From JBBSJZ01 sp041739875 (lineage in GTDB: Bacteria; Planctomycetota; Planctomycetia; Pirellulales; Pirellulaceae), in contig JBGSNA010000233.1 in NCBI GenBank assembly GCA_041739875.1, forward strand, positions 5,980 through 69,979: a DNA stretch of 64,000 nucleotides, written 5' to 3'. This document shows, piece after piece, positions 26,034 through 34,071 of this stretch. The translations under genes and the position numbers were made by a program. Positions within the stretch are counted from its first letter, which is position 1; each line of letters opens with the position of its first letter. The notes beneath the pieces are model-generated. The model was given only the letters and a program-made list of their open reading frames with translations. It had not been told where the DNA came from and ran no database searches.

Positions 26034-27869
26034 ATGGAGCCAACGGAATCGATCGCCGTTCGCCGACCGCAGCGCTGGGACGCGCCGATGGATGTGCTCA
26101 TGTCCGATTCGGATGTGGCATGGTTGCGATCACGTGAACCGTTTGCGTCGATGGACAGCAAAACGTTTCCGAAAGTGACGCCACTCGAAGGCATTCTAAA
26201 AAACGATTGTCGACTGCATCGTTGTGAGCCGGGCGAAATCATTGTTCGAGAAGGCGACTATGGCAACAGCGCATTTCTTGTGATTGCTGGCAGTGTACGT
26301 CTTGTCGTCGAGTCACTTTCCGGCGAACAACTTGGACGTGCAGAGAAAAAGAAGATGTCTTGGGCTGATGCCCTGTCACGCTTTTTCCGCCGCTCGGATG
26401 TCAATGAGGCACGCGATCCCAACGACGTCACCCTGAACTTCTCCGGGACGTCTACACCCATTCGCCAAGTCGACGATCGTGCGGCGATCTTCTTGCAAGA
26501 TGCTGACGCCGTCCTACGCGAGCAAGAAACTGTACCACTTGGACCGGGTGAACTGTTCGGTGAAGTCGCGGCGATGTACCGCTCACCGCGAACTGCTACA
26601 GTCGTTGCCGAGACCGAAGCAACACTGCTGGAAATTCGATGGCAGGGACTGAGAATCCTTCGTCGCGAGCCCGACTTCTGTAGCGCGCTGGATGATCACT
26701 ACCGAACACAATGGTTGCCGATTCACTTGCGCGAGTTGCCGCTGCTTCGCCACGTACCCGAATCGAATCTCAAACGCGTTGCCCAAGCGACAGAGCTCAA
26801 GTCGTTTGGTCGCTTGGAGTGGAACGCGGACTACAGACGAGCTCGCAAGTTGCCTGCGTCGGAACAGATCCTCGCCGAACCCTTGGTGGCTGAGGAAGGC
26901 GTGATGCCAACCGAACTGATCGTCATTCGAAGCGGTTTTGGTCGTGTTAGCCAACAGTATGGATCAGGCCATCGTACCGAAGCTTACCTGGGCAAAGGAC
27001 ATACGTTCGGGCTCGAAGAACTTGTCTTCAACACGTATCGCAACCCATCGTTGCCTCCCAAGCCGCTGCAACACTCGCTTCGTGCGATCGGATTTCTAGA
27101 TTGCTTGCGTATTCCGGCGGAGTCATTCGTGATTGACGTGTTGCCCTATGTACGTCGATCGGAGTTATCGCCACACCTTGCAAAGCTGATGAGCACCGCA
27201 TCGGTGGACAACAAACAAAAGTCCGCCACGCAAAGCAAGGGCGTCGAAAGGCGTCAGGAATCTCGCGCTGCATCAAAAATCAAATCCAATCCGCGAGAGC
27301 TACAAGTTACGAGCGAGAACCAGTTCAAGTCGACGAGTCTGCTGGAGTTCATTGTCCAAAATCGATTGAACAATGGTCGTGAAGCGATGGTGATTGATTT
27401 GCATCGCTGTACGCGCTGTGACGATTGTGTCAAAGCATGCGCGAGTGTCCATGATGGCAACCCAAGATTCGTTCGCCAAGGAACTGCACACGAGCGATTG
27501 CAGTTTGTGCAAGCGTGCATGCACTGTACCGATCCTGTTTGCATGATCGGATGCCCCACGGGTGCGATCGCCCGCGATGCCGAATCCGGAGTCGTTGCGA
27601 TTCACGAACCGATCTGTGTCGGATGTGGTACATGCGCGTCCGCGTGCCCTTACGAAAACATCCGGATGACGAGCGTGTTTGATCGCGACGGCCGTCCGTT
27701 CCAAGATGCTGCTAGTGGAAAGCCTATTATGAAAGCGACGAAGTGCGATATGTGTGCTGGATCGCCAACGGGTCCAGCATGTCAATCCGCGTGCGCACAC
27801 GACGCTCTTGTTCGGATTGACCTGAGCGAATCCAAGCCACTTCGCGAGTGGCTGGAACGGAGGGAGTAG
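26034..27869 (+). CDS. Double cNMP-binding domain fused to a four-cluster ferredoxin
   Basis: This 611-residue protein starts at the ATG at 26034; a TTG two codons earlier is also possible. Its first Crp/Fnr-type nucleotide-binding domain spans about 60-200, with a 60-residue charged insertion. The phosphate-binding-cassette-like GELFGEVAAMYRSPRTATV is at 172-190. A second, weaker domain spans about 215-375 (LGKGHTFGLEELVF). After a charged linker, a DmsB/NrfC-like ferredoxin part begins at C459. Its four cysteine groups are CTRCDDCVKAC, CMHCTDPVCMIGC, CVGCGTCASAC and CDMCAGSPTGPACQSAC, enough for four 4Fe-4S clusters. No signal peptide is seen, so it is probably cytoplasmic. It is the first gene of a three-gene redox operon. 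Confidence 0.88.
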   Translation: MEPTESIAVRRPQRWDAPMDVLMSDSDVAWLRSREPFASMDSKTFPKVTPLEGILKNDCRLHRCEPGEIIVREGDYGNSAFLVIAGSVRLVVESLSGEQLGRAEKKKMSWADALSRFFRRSDVNEARDPNDVTLNFSGTSTPIRQVDDRAAIFLQDADAVLREQETVPLGPGELFGEVAAMYRSPRTATVVAETEATLLEIRWQGLRILRREPDFCSALDDHYRTQWLPIHLRELPLLRHVPESNLKRVAQATELKSFGRLEWNADYRRARKLPASEQILAEPLVAEEGVMPTELIVIRSGFGRVSQQYGSGHRTEAYLGKGHTFGLEELVFNTYRNPSLPPKPLQHSLRAIGFLDCLRIPAESFVIDVLPYVRRSELSPHLAKLMSTASVDNKQKSATQSKGVERRQESRAASKIKSNPRELQVTSENQFKSTSLLEFIVQNRLNNGREAMVIDLHRCTRCDDCVKACASVHDGNPRFVRQGTAHERLQFVQACMHCTDPVCMIGCPTGAIARDAESGVVAIHEPICVGCGTCASACPYENIRMTSVFDRDGRPFQDAASGKPIMKATKCDMCAGSPTGPACQSACAHDALVRIDLSESKPLREWLERRE

Positions 27870-27871
27870 CC

Positions 27872-28696
27872 ATGCAAAGACCCATTTCCTTCCGGCTTCG
27901 GCGCTTTCTGGCACTCACCCTCACGCTGCTTGCGATCCTAGCGGTGTGGGTGATTGCAACGCTTGTCGATGCCCGACTCGGCCGACCCGCGATTTTCACT
28001 GGCAGCACGGTTCTCGCTTCACTGTTCGTGCTCGTTCTACTGGGTGTTCGACGACGGCTACCGTTTTGGCCACTCGGAAGTGCTAGCACGTGGACGCAAA
28101 TCCATATTTATACCGGCGTCTTTGCCGGTGGTGTCTATGCAATGCACGTTCCGACGCTGGTCGCCGGCGGGCGACTGGAGCTTGTTTTGTCATTGCTCTT
28201 TGTGGCAGTCACTCTCAGCGGATTCTATGGAGTATTCGTTTCCAGAACTCTTCCAAAGAAGCTGTCTTCGATCGAGAGCCAACCAAGATTTGATTTGGTG
28301 CCGTGGCATCGCCAACAAATCTTGATAGCGGCCCAGGGATTGCTCGACGGGATCCGAGAACAAACCGCCGATCGCGTCCTTGGCGTTTTTTACAACAGCA
28401 ATCTGAAGGCGTTTTTTCAAGATCGACCGTCGCTTGCGTTTGTCGTGGCACCTAATACGCTGCGGCGGAAGCGTTTGCTTTACGGGCTCCAACAACTCGA
28501 CCGATACCTCGAAGACGAAGGGCGAGAAACTGTTGGGGCATTCGCAGCACTCGTTCGAAAACGTGACGAGCTCGATTACCAGTACGCGTTGCAACTCAGG
28601 TTACGACTGTGGCTCGTGGTTCATGGATTTCTATCGTTGCTTTTGATTGCCATGTCAGTCGCTCATGCATTCATCGCGCTGCGGTTTATGTCATGA
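27872..28696 (+). CDS. Membrane protein, probable diheme cytochrome b subunit
   Basis: This 274-residue protein starts at the ATG at 27872, preceded by a good GGAGGGAG ribosome site and lying 2 bases after the previous stop. Membrane helices are at about 11-31, 41-60, 74-94, 102-124 and 247-271. Helix 3 carries H78 and H92, and helix 5 carries H251 and H265. Each pair is spaced H-x13-H, the spacing that binds two stacked b hemes in cytochrome b. A soluble loop of about 120 residues separates helices 4 and 5. Given its neighbours, it is the likely transmembrane electron carrier. The family was not otherwise recognised. Confidence 0.75.
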   Translation: MQRPISFRLRRFLALTLTLLAILAVWVIATLVDARLGRPAIFTGSTVLASLFVLVLLGVRRRLPFWPLGSASTWTQIHIYTGVFAGGVYAMHVPTLVAGGRLELVLSLLFVAVTLSGFYGVFVSRTLPKKLSSIESQPRFDLVPWHRQQILIAAQGLLDGIREQTADRVLGVFYNSNLKAFFQDRPSLAFVVAPNTLRRKRLLYGLQQLDRYLEDEGRETVGAFAALVRKRDELDYQYALQLRLRLWLVVHGFLSLLLIAMSVAHAFIALRFMS

Positions 28697-28724
28697 GTCT
28701 TGGTTCACGCTTGATTAAGTCTTC

Positions 28725-30851
28725 ATGATGCGTCGCACGGATCGCGAACTACCCCAACCGCCTGCGAAAGACCGGCCGAATCGGCCATGGTTGTGTGGAC
28801 AATTAGGCAGTGCGAATGCGTGCGACCTTGGTCCTGATTCCCATGGTCATTGCCCACTTCGGCACGTGTGTAAACCAACCCGCACGTGGCAGGGAAAACG
28901 CCGTCCTTGGCTCGTCGCGAGCTTTGCCGTGGCGATTGTTTTGGTCGTCTTGGTTGTGGCCTATCCAGTGAATCCCGCTTGGATCAAACCCGGCGAATTG
29001 TCCACACCACATTCGCAAATCCTCTCAACGGCGATGGAGTCACAACGATGTGCGACTTGCCACCCATCGGCATCTGTGTCGACACTCAGTTGGTTCTTCT
29101 CCGCCAGCGAGGGCCACGACGGTATTGACCAAACGGAGCGATGTCTCAAGTGCCATCACTCACTCGCCCCGTCGTCACTTGCCCGTTCGGCACACAACGT
29201 CCCCGAAGCAACACGCAATCTCATCCGACTCGCATCCTCCGCGAGTGCCGACGTAGCATCAAGTTCTACTTCGGCGACGCCACATGGAGAACAAGACAAC
29301 TTGGCATGTGGCGTTTGTCACCAAGAACATCATGGTCCCGACGCCAACCTCATGTTGGTCTCCGACGCGCGATGCCAAACGTGTCACTCAACAACTTTCG
29401 ATCGTTTCTCGACCGATCATCCGGGCTGGGACTCGTGGCCATACGGCAACGGCGGTGAGATTGGATTCAACCATTCGAAACACTTGAATCAGCATTTTCC
29501 GGTGTCGAAGGTTGATGGTGCTTCCGTGGAATTCCGGTGTGATGCGTGCCACTCGCAAAACGCTCGCAATGAAATCACTAGGACTGAATCGTACGCGTCG
29601 GCGTGTGCAGCATGCCATGATGAATCACTCCGACTCGCAACCGGTGAAGGCATTGAACTCGTGTCGTTGCCGATGCTGCCGGCGGATCTCGCGAGACAAG
29701 AAAAGGATTGGCCGAGCCGTGCGACCGGCTTCCTCGATGGTGGACTGTCACCCCTTGCGGAGTTGTTGCTAAGGACAGATCCCAGCGTCGTGAGCGCGAT
29801 TCAGGTATTTCCAACAAGAGATTTTTCCCAAGCGGATGTGTCGAGCCCAGTTCATCGTGATGCAGCGACTGGGATTGCGCAAGCAACCAAATCATTGCTC
29901 CTGGACATTGCGTCAAACGGTCAAAGTGCGATTTCGCGACGTGCTCGTGACGCTGGGATTCACTCCGTCACCCTCGACGAGTTCCTGAGAAGCCTTCCGC
30001 CGCAACTTGTGTCCGACACACTTGGCATTTGGTTTGCCGGCTCAAAAGCAAGTGAGCGCGTCGAAGGGTTTGATTTGCAAGAAGTCATCGAAAGTCCCTC
30101 CGACCAATTGCGAACAAGTAGCGATTCGCTCTTGTCGGATGATGCGCTGATAAGCGGGGATTTGCTGGACGGCGGCAATGATCTGCTCGCGGTGGATGCG
30201 CTAGCGAGTCAAAGTCATCCCGACATTGAGAAACAAAACGCGTTGGACGGACGATTCGACGCTTCGTCCATGATGCCTGCGGGTGGTTGGTATCGAGACG
30301 ATGTGCGAATGGCGATTCGCTATCGCGGTGTGTCGCATGCGGACGCGACGATTCGGGCGACCATTGAGATGGTTTCGCAAGTTCCAGAGAATGATCCTGT
30401 TCGTGAGCGCATTTTGGCGCTCCCCGCGATTAAATCGTGTGTTGAGTGCCACCCGTCGTCGATCTCTTCTCAACCAACATGGGTCTCCAAGCCAAGAGTG
30501 GGACGCACAGATTTGTTCACAAAGTTCTCGCACGGTCCACACCTCAATATTGCTGAGCTAGCAGACTGCAAGCAGTGTCACAAGGTTGCATCGGGTGAGG
30601 TTCCTGGCGGGCACTCAGGCAACGATATACCGATCGCGAATCACAGCAGGATGAATAGTGGTCGGCTGGAAGTGCTTGCCGTGAGCCACTCGACTTCCAC
30701 AGGAATTCCGCTTTTTGCTAAATCAAACGAACCAGCGATAACGCTTCATCGAGATTTTGAACGGCTTGATAAAGAGTCGTGCGTTGGGTGCCACACCCCA
30801 CATGCGTCCAATGATTCCTGCACCACGTGTCACCGCTACCACATTCGCTAA
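28725..30851 (+). CDS. Membrane-anchored decaheme cytochrome c
   Basis: This 708-residue protein has ten CxxCH heme sites: CATCH, CLKCH, CGVCH, CQTCH, CDACH, CAACH, CVECH, CKQCH, CVGCH and CTTCH. Six lie in the N-terminal half, four near the C-terminus, with a heme-free middle of about 280 residues. One membrane helix (about 62-80) anchors it with the heme part outside. Before the helix, a cytoplasmic-side stretch holds C24, C33, C43 and C49, which could bind a metal or cluster. It starts 28 bases after the cytochrome b-like gene, in the same operon. It probably passes electrons between the membrane subunit and a periplasmic or external partner. Confidence 0.9.
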   Translation: MMRRTDRELPQPPAKDRPNRPWLCGQLGSANACDLGPDSHGHCPLRHVCKPTRTWQGKRRPWLVASFAVAIVLVVLVVAYPVNPAWIKPGELSTPHSQILSTAMESQRCATCHPSASVSTLSWFFSASEGHDGIDQTERCLKCHHSLAPSSLARSAHNVPEATRNLIRLASSASADVASSSTSATPHGEQDNLACGVCHQEHHGPDANLMLVSDARCQTCHSTTFDRFSTDHPGWDSWPYGNGGEIGFNHSKHLNQHFPVSKVDGASVEFRCDACHSQNARNEITRTESYASACAACHDESLRLATGEGIELVSLPMLPADLARQEKDWPSRATGFLDGGLSPLAELLLRTDPSVVSAIQVFPTRDFSQADVSSPVHRDAATGIAQATKSLLLDIASNGQSAISRRARDAGIHSVTLDEFLRSLPPQLVSDTLGIWFAGSKASERVEGFDLQEVIESPSDQLRTSSDSLLSDDALISGDLLDGGNDLLAVDALASQSHPDIEKQNALDGRFDASSMMPAGGWYRDDVRMAIRYRGVSHADATIRATIEMVSQVPENDPVRERILALPAIKSCVECHPSSISSQPTWVSKPRVGRTDLFTKFSHGPHLNIAELADCKQCHKVASGEVPGGHSGNDIPIANHSRMNSGRLEVLAVSHSTSTGIPLFAKSNEPAITLHRDFERLDKESCVGCHTPHASNDSCTTCHRYHIR

Positions 30852-30883
30852 AGCTTGAGACTCAGGTAGCTTGAGACTCAGGT
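30852..30883 (+). repeat. Perfect 16-bp tandem duplication after the decaheme stop
   Basis: AGCTTGAGACTCAGGT occurs at 30852-30867 and again at 30868-30883, beginning on the base after the TAA stop. It fills most of the gap to the convergent cytochrome gene. It is not self-complementary enough to be an obvious terminator. Confidence 0.75.
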
Positions 30884-30923
30884 AGCGTAGGAATCAACGG
30901 ATGCGGTCAGCCATGACGGCGAT

Positions 30924-31919
30924 TTAGCGGTACTGTTCGTGACACGCGTCGCATGATTGCGTGATTGCCCCAACTGCCTCTCGTATCGTCGCCAAGTCGC
31001 CCCGCTCAATGGCGGATGCGACATTTGACGCAGCCGCTGTCATCGAGTTACTTAGCTTTTGGTACTCCTCGGCATCCGCCTCATCCATCCCCTCTTGAAT
31101 GAGTACTTGGCCGATCATGGCAATCAGCTCAGCTTGTCGTTTGATCGTATCGGTGTTCGCTTGGATGGAGGACTCGCTATTGCTAACTTCTTGCAATGCT
31201 TCGGTGAGGCCTTCGAGGTATTCCATCATGGGTGAGCGGTCCACAATCATGGACCAATCCGATTGGGGTTCCGATTCGCGATTGGCCAATCCGCTGCCAG
31301 AGACTAAGTCTTCCAAATCATTCTTTCTTAGTTTAGCTTCGTTATAAACCTGAGTTGAACCAGCTTTGCAATTGAAAGCGGATCGTGCGATCAAATCGCG
31401 GGCGGCACCGGCTTGGTCTTTCCAGCGAACGTCGCCGTTGTATTCGCTAATCACGGCAAAGAGTGTTGCGAGAATGGATAAATCCCGACGCGCGTCTTGA
31501 AATCCACCGCCATTGAAAGCCCCTGGCGTCGAGATCCCATTGTCGTAACGCAAGCGAACTCGCTTTATTTCGTCTTCAAGTGAAGCTGGTGTGACGAGCT
31601 TGGCCCAGCCACCCGATCCGTCAGCCTCAGCGCCGTTTGCACCACTGGTTGAAGCGCCGCTGGCGTTCATGGTTCCGCTTGTGTTTGAGGCGGTTGCCGT
31701 CGAAGACCCACGGATCGAGGAAAGGCTCGGCAAACTTCCCCGAAGTCCATCGCTGAGATTGTCAAAGAAAACCCCTCGCAACTTGCTCGATTCGAAGCTC
31801 GGAGCTGGCGCACGTTTCTCCGCAGCAACCACGGCTCCAAGGCCAGCAATCACCAATAACGAGAAAACGACCAAACCAACTCGAGCCCGCTGAACAAAAA
31901 CTCTCATTTCGATTCTCAT
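30924..31919 (-). CDS. Cytochrome c556-like secreted protein
   Basis: This 331-residue protein has an N-terminal hydrophobic signal or anchor (about 12-32). A Ser/Thr/Ala/Gly-rich low-complexity linker follows (about 60-105), then a mostly helical domain. The single heme site CDACH is five residues from the C-terminus. A C-terminal CxxCH after a helical bundle is the pattern of the cytochrome c'/c556 family. A start four codons later (MRVFV) is equally possible. It converges on the decaheme operon and may be its soluble or anchored electron partner, which is inference from position. Confidence 0.8.
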   Translation of the reverse strand: MRIEMRVFVQRARVGLVVFSLLVIAGLGAVVAAEKRAPAPSFESSKLRGVFFDNLSDGLRGSLPSLSSIRGSSTATASNTSGTMNASGASTSGANGAEADGSGGWAKLVTPASLEDEIKRVRLRYDNGISTPGAFNGGGFQDARRDLSILATLFAVISEYNGDVRWKDQAGAARDLIARSAFNCKAGSTQVYNEAKLRKNDLEDLVSGSGLANRESEPQSDWSMIVDRSPMMEYLEGLTEALQEVSNSESSIQANTDTIKRQAELIAMIGQVLIQEGMDEADAEEYQKLSNSMTAAASNVASAIERGDLATIREAVGAITQSCDACHEQYR

Positions 31920-32407
31920 TTCGCGACTCAGTCAAACTACCCGCTTCCAGTTACACCAGAATTCTACCAGCCAAACGCGTTAAACGAAGAAATTTCGGAA
32001 CCCTTGAAGCACGTAAGTGTCCAATTGCTTCTACTATGGTTAGTTAACACGCGTTCAACGAGGCGTAAGGGGATTTAGAATGTCCCTCGTCAGGCTATTT
32101 TGCTTTCCCCCTGCGTGAGGACTGGATTGAGATTAGGATTTATTGCAGCGATCGAATGATCGTGAGGTAAGTTTCGTGAACTAGGTTTACGGTTGAGGGC
32201 GAGGTTTACGGTTGAGGGCGAGGTTTAGCAAGGATGACTTCGTTTATGAGTTAAATGCTTGTCGTGTTTTGGCTTTTCGTCCATGAATTTTCCGATCTTG
32301 GCAGTCAGTAATTTTGGATCAATGGGAAAATGGCACTACAAATGCGTTGCTGGCATTTCTGATGGCCGCAGCAGGTGGAGTTTGCGTAAGGATTTGACTT
32401 TTCAAGA
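31920..32407. other. Intergenic region with a 19-bp tandem repeat
   Basis: The 488 bases between the cytochrome c556-like gene (leftward) and the EgtD-like gene (rightward) hold both promoters. AGGTTTACGGTTGAGGGCG occurs at 32183-32201 and 32202-32220, followed by a 7-base start of a third copy. No RNA gene or plausible small protein is recognised. Confidence 0.5.
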
Positions 32408-33403
32408 GTGAGTAGGCGGTTGCAAGACAAGGCGACACAAGTGATACAGATAGGTATCGAAGATCCAATTGAAGCAGTTGCTGAGGAGGCTAGCGAGATA
32501 ATCGATAGTCTTCGTCGGTTGCCTGCGTCGATTCCGAGCAAGTTCTTTTACGACCATCGCGGCACGGAACTGCTTGACGCAGTGAGCGAAAGTGATGGGT
32601 TCAGTCTGTCGCGAATTGAGACAGGAATCTTAAATGAGAACTTGGAAGAGATCGCGAGCTGCATCGGCCCAAACGCCACGCTGGTAGAGCCAGGAATTCG
32701 CAACGAGGAAAAAACACGCAAACTTTTGGCTGGACTGCACCGGGTCGAACAGTACATACCGATTGATGTGTTCCGTGATCGCTTGGAACGATTTGCAACG
32801 GACTTACGCAAGGACTTTCCGTCGATCCTAGTTACACCGGTTTGTGCTGATTACTCGAACCAGCTCCCATTGAGCGGCGACAATTTTTCTGAACGCCGCG
32901 TGTTCTTCTTTTCAGATAGCTTGCTTGGCAATTTTGAGCCTGCTCGTGCTGAACAAATGCTTCGTCAATTCCGATTTCGAGCTGGACTCAACAGTGGACT
33001 CTTGCTTGGGATCGATTTGCGCCGGCCAGCGGACATTTTGGTGAAGGGTTACGAAGATACGAACGGTTTTTGGGCACAGTTCCATCTGAATGCGCTTTGC
33101 AATTTGAACCAGCGGTTCCAAGGCAACATCGAAGTGAATGATTTCCAACATCGTGTTCGGTATGACTCGACACATGATCGCGTTGAAATGTCGTTGGAAG
33201 CAATCCGCCAGACCTCATTTTCGCTTGCTGGGGAGCAGTTCGATTTCGCGCAAGGTCACGAGATTGTTGCTCAATACTCGCACAAGTACGAATTGACTTC
33301 ATTCGACAGCCGTCTGCGTCGCTGTGGATGGAGGCTACGCCAAAGTTGGACCGACGATGCCAAGACGTTCGCAGTCCTTTGGGCTGAAGCCTGGGCGATT
33401 TAG
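32408..33403 (+). CDS. EgtD-like SAM-dependent methyltransferase, divergent
   Basis: This 331-residue protein aligns along its whole length with the histidine N-alpha-methyltransferase family (DUF2260/Methyltransf_33). Landmarks are KFFYDHRGTELLDAV (45-59), YIPIDVF, DSLLGNFEPARAEQML, YEDTNGFWAQFHLNAL, a DRVEMSLEA segment and the C-terminal EIVAQYSHKY. The SAM-binding loop is altered: the usual ELGSGxSxKT is EPGIRNEEKT (94-103), which removes glycines normally needed for the cofactor. FFFSDSLLGNF also replaces the usual FxGSxIGNF. It starts with GTG; there is no nearby egtB. It may be a repurposed or inactive methyltransferase. Confidence 0.8.
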   Translation: MSRRLQDKATQVIQIGIEDPIEAVAEEASEIIDSLRRLPASIPSKFFYDHRGTELLDAVSESDGFSLSRIETGILNENLEEIASCIGPNATLVEPGIRNEEKTRKLLAGLHRVEQYIPIDVFRDRLERFATDLRKDFPSILVTPVCADYSNQLPLSGDNFSERRVFFFSDSLLGNFEPARAEQMLRQFRFRAGLNSGLLLGIDLRRPADILVKGYEDTNGFWAQFHLNALCNLNQRFQGNIEVNDFQHRVRYDSTHDRVEMSLEAIRQTSFSLAGEQFDFAQGHEIVAQYSHKYELTSFDSRLRRCGWRLRQSWTDDAKTFAVLWAEAWAI

Positions 33404-33542
33404 TTTGGGCCATCTAGACGGAGCGATTCCACCTTGGGCACGATATACTCTTCTGCACGGTCCTGTTTGCCACTTCTTGGCGATGCTCGTCGCATGTCCG
33501 CCACTGATTTAGCACCACGGCGAAACTATTGGATACCACCAC

Positions 33543-33974
33543 ATGCTGACTCCTTTCCATCTGGCGTTCCAAGTCCGTGATATCGACGAAGCTCGCGAGT
33601 TTTACGGGGCGAAAATGGGATTGCCCGAAGGACGCAGCGACACGATGTGGATTGACTTCAACATGTTCGGTCATCAAGTCGTGGCGCATCTGAACCCGAA
33701 TCTCGGGCCGACTGGCAAAGTCCCGAATCACCGCAATCCAGTCGATGCGCATGCGGTTCCGGTTCCGCACTTTGGAGTCGTGCTGGAAGTCGATGTGTGG
33801 AAGCAATTGGCGGAGCGCGTGCGAACCTTTATCGATGCATTCATCATCGAACCCTACGTTCGATTCGAAGGACTGCCCGGCGAACAGTGCACGATGTTTT
33901 TCGAAGACCCGAGCGGCAATGCCTTGGAGTTCAAGGCGTTTGCCAATATCGAGACTGACTTATTCGCAACGTAG
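33543..33974 (+). CDS. VOC/glyoxalase-family protein
   Basis: This 143-residue protein has the vicinal-oxygen-chelate fold. FHLAFQVRDIDEAREFYG (5-22) gives the first metal-ligand strand and helix. VPHFGVVLEVDVW in the middle gives the second half's first histidine, and MFFEDPSGNALEFKAF near the end gives the terminal glutamate. It is a single two-module domain of ordinary length. Metal ligands His/Glu are present but the substrate is not predictable. It starts 139 bases after the EgtD-like gene and ends facing the giant surface-protein gene. Confidence 0.88.
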   Translation: MLTPFHLAFQVRDIDEAREFYGAKMGLPEGRSDTMWIDFNMFGHQVVAHLNPNLGPTGKVPNHRNPVDAHAVPVPHFGVVLEVDVWKQLAERVRTFIDAFIIEPYVRFEGLPGEQCTMFFEDPSGNALEFKAFANIETDLFAT

Positions 33975-33981
33975 TGCACCG

Positions 33982-33997
33982 TCAAACTTAAGTTTGA
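33982..33997. terminator. Perfect 16-bp palindrome between convergent genes
   Basis: TCAAACTTAAGTTTGA is its own reverse complement and lies 8 bases past the VOC stop, before the 3' end of the giant gene. CGTCAA at 33980-33985 also pairs with TTGACG at 34001-34006, giving a second, longer folding choice. The position suits a bidirectional terminator; a protein-binding site is the alternative. Confidence 0.45.
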
Positions 33998-34071
33998 ATA
34001 TTGACGATGTGCTCTCAACCCAAACACATCGCTGGGCACGGTTCGATTCGAATTGGTTTGCCCGACGCCTG

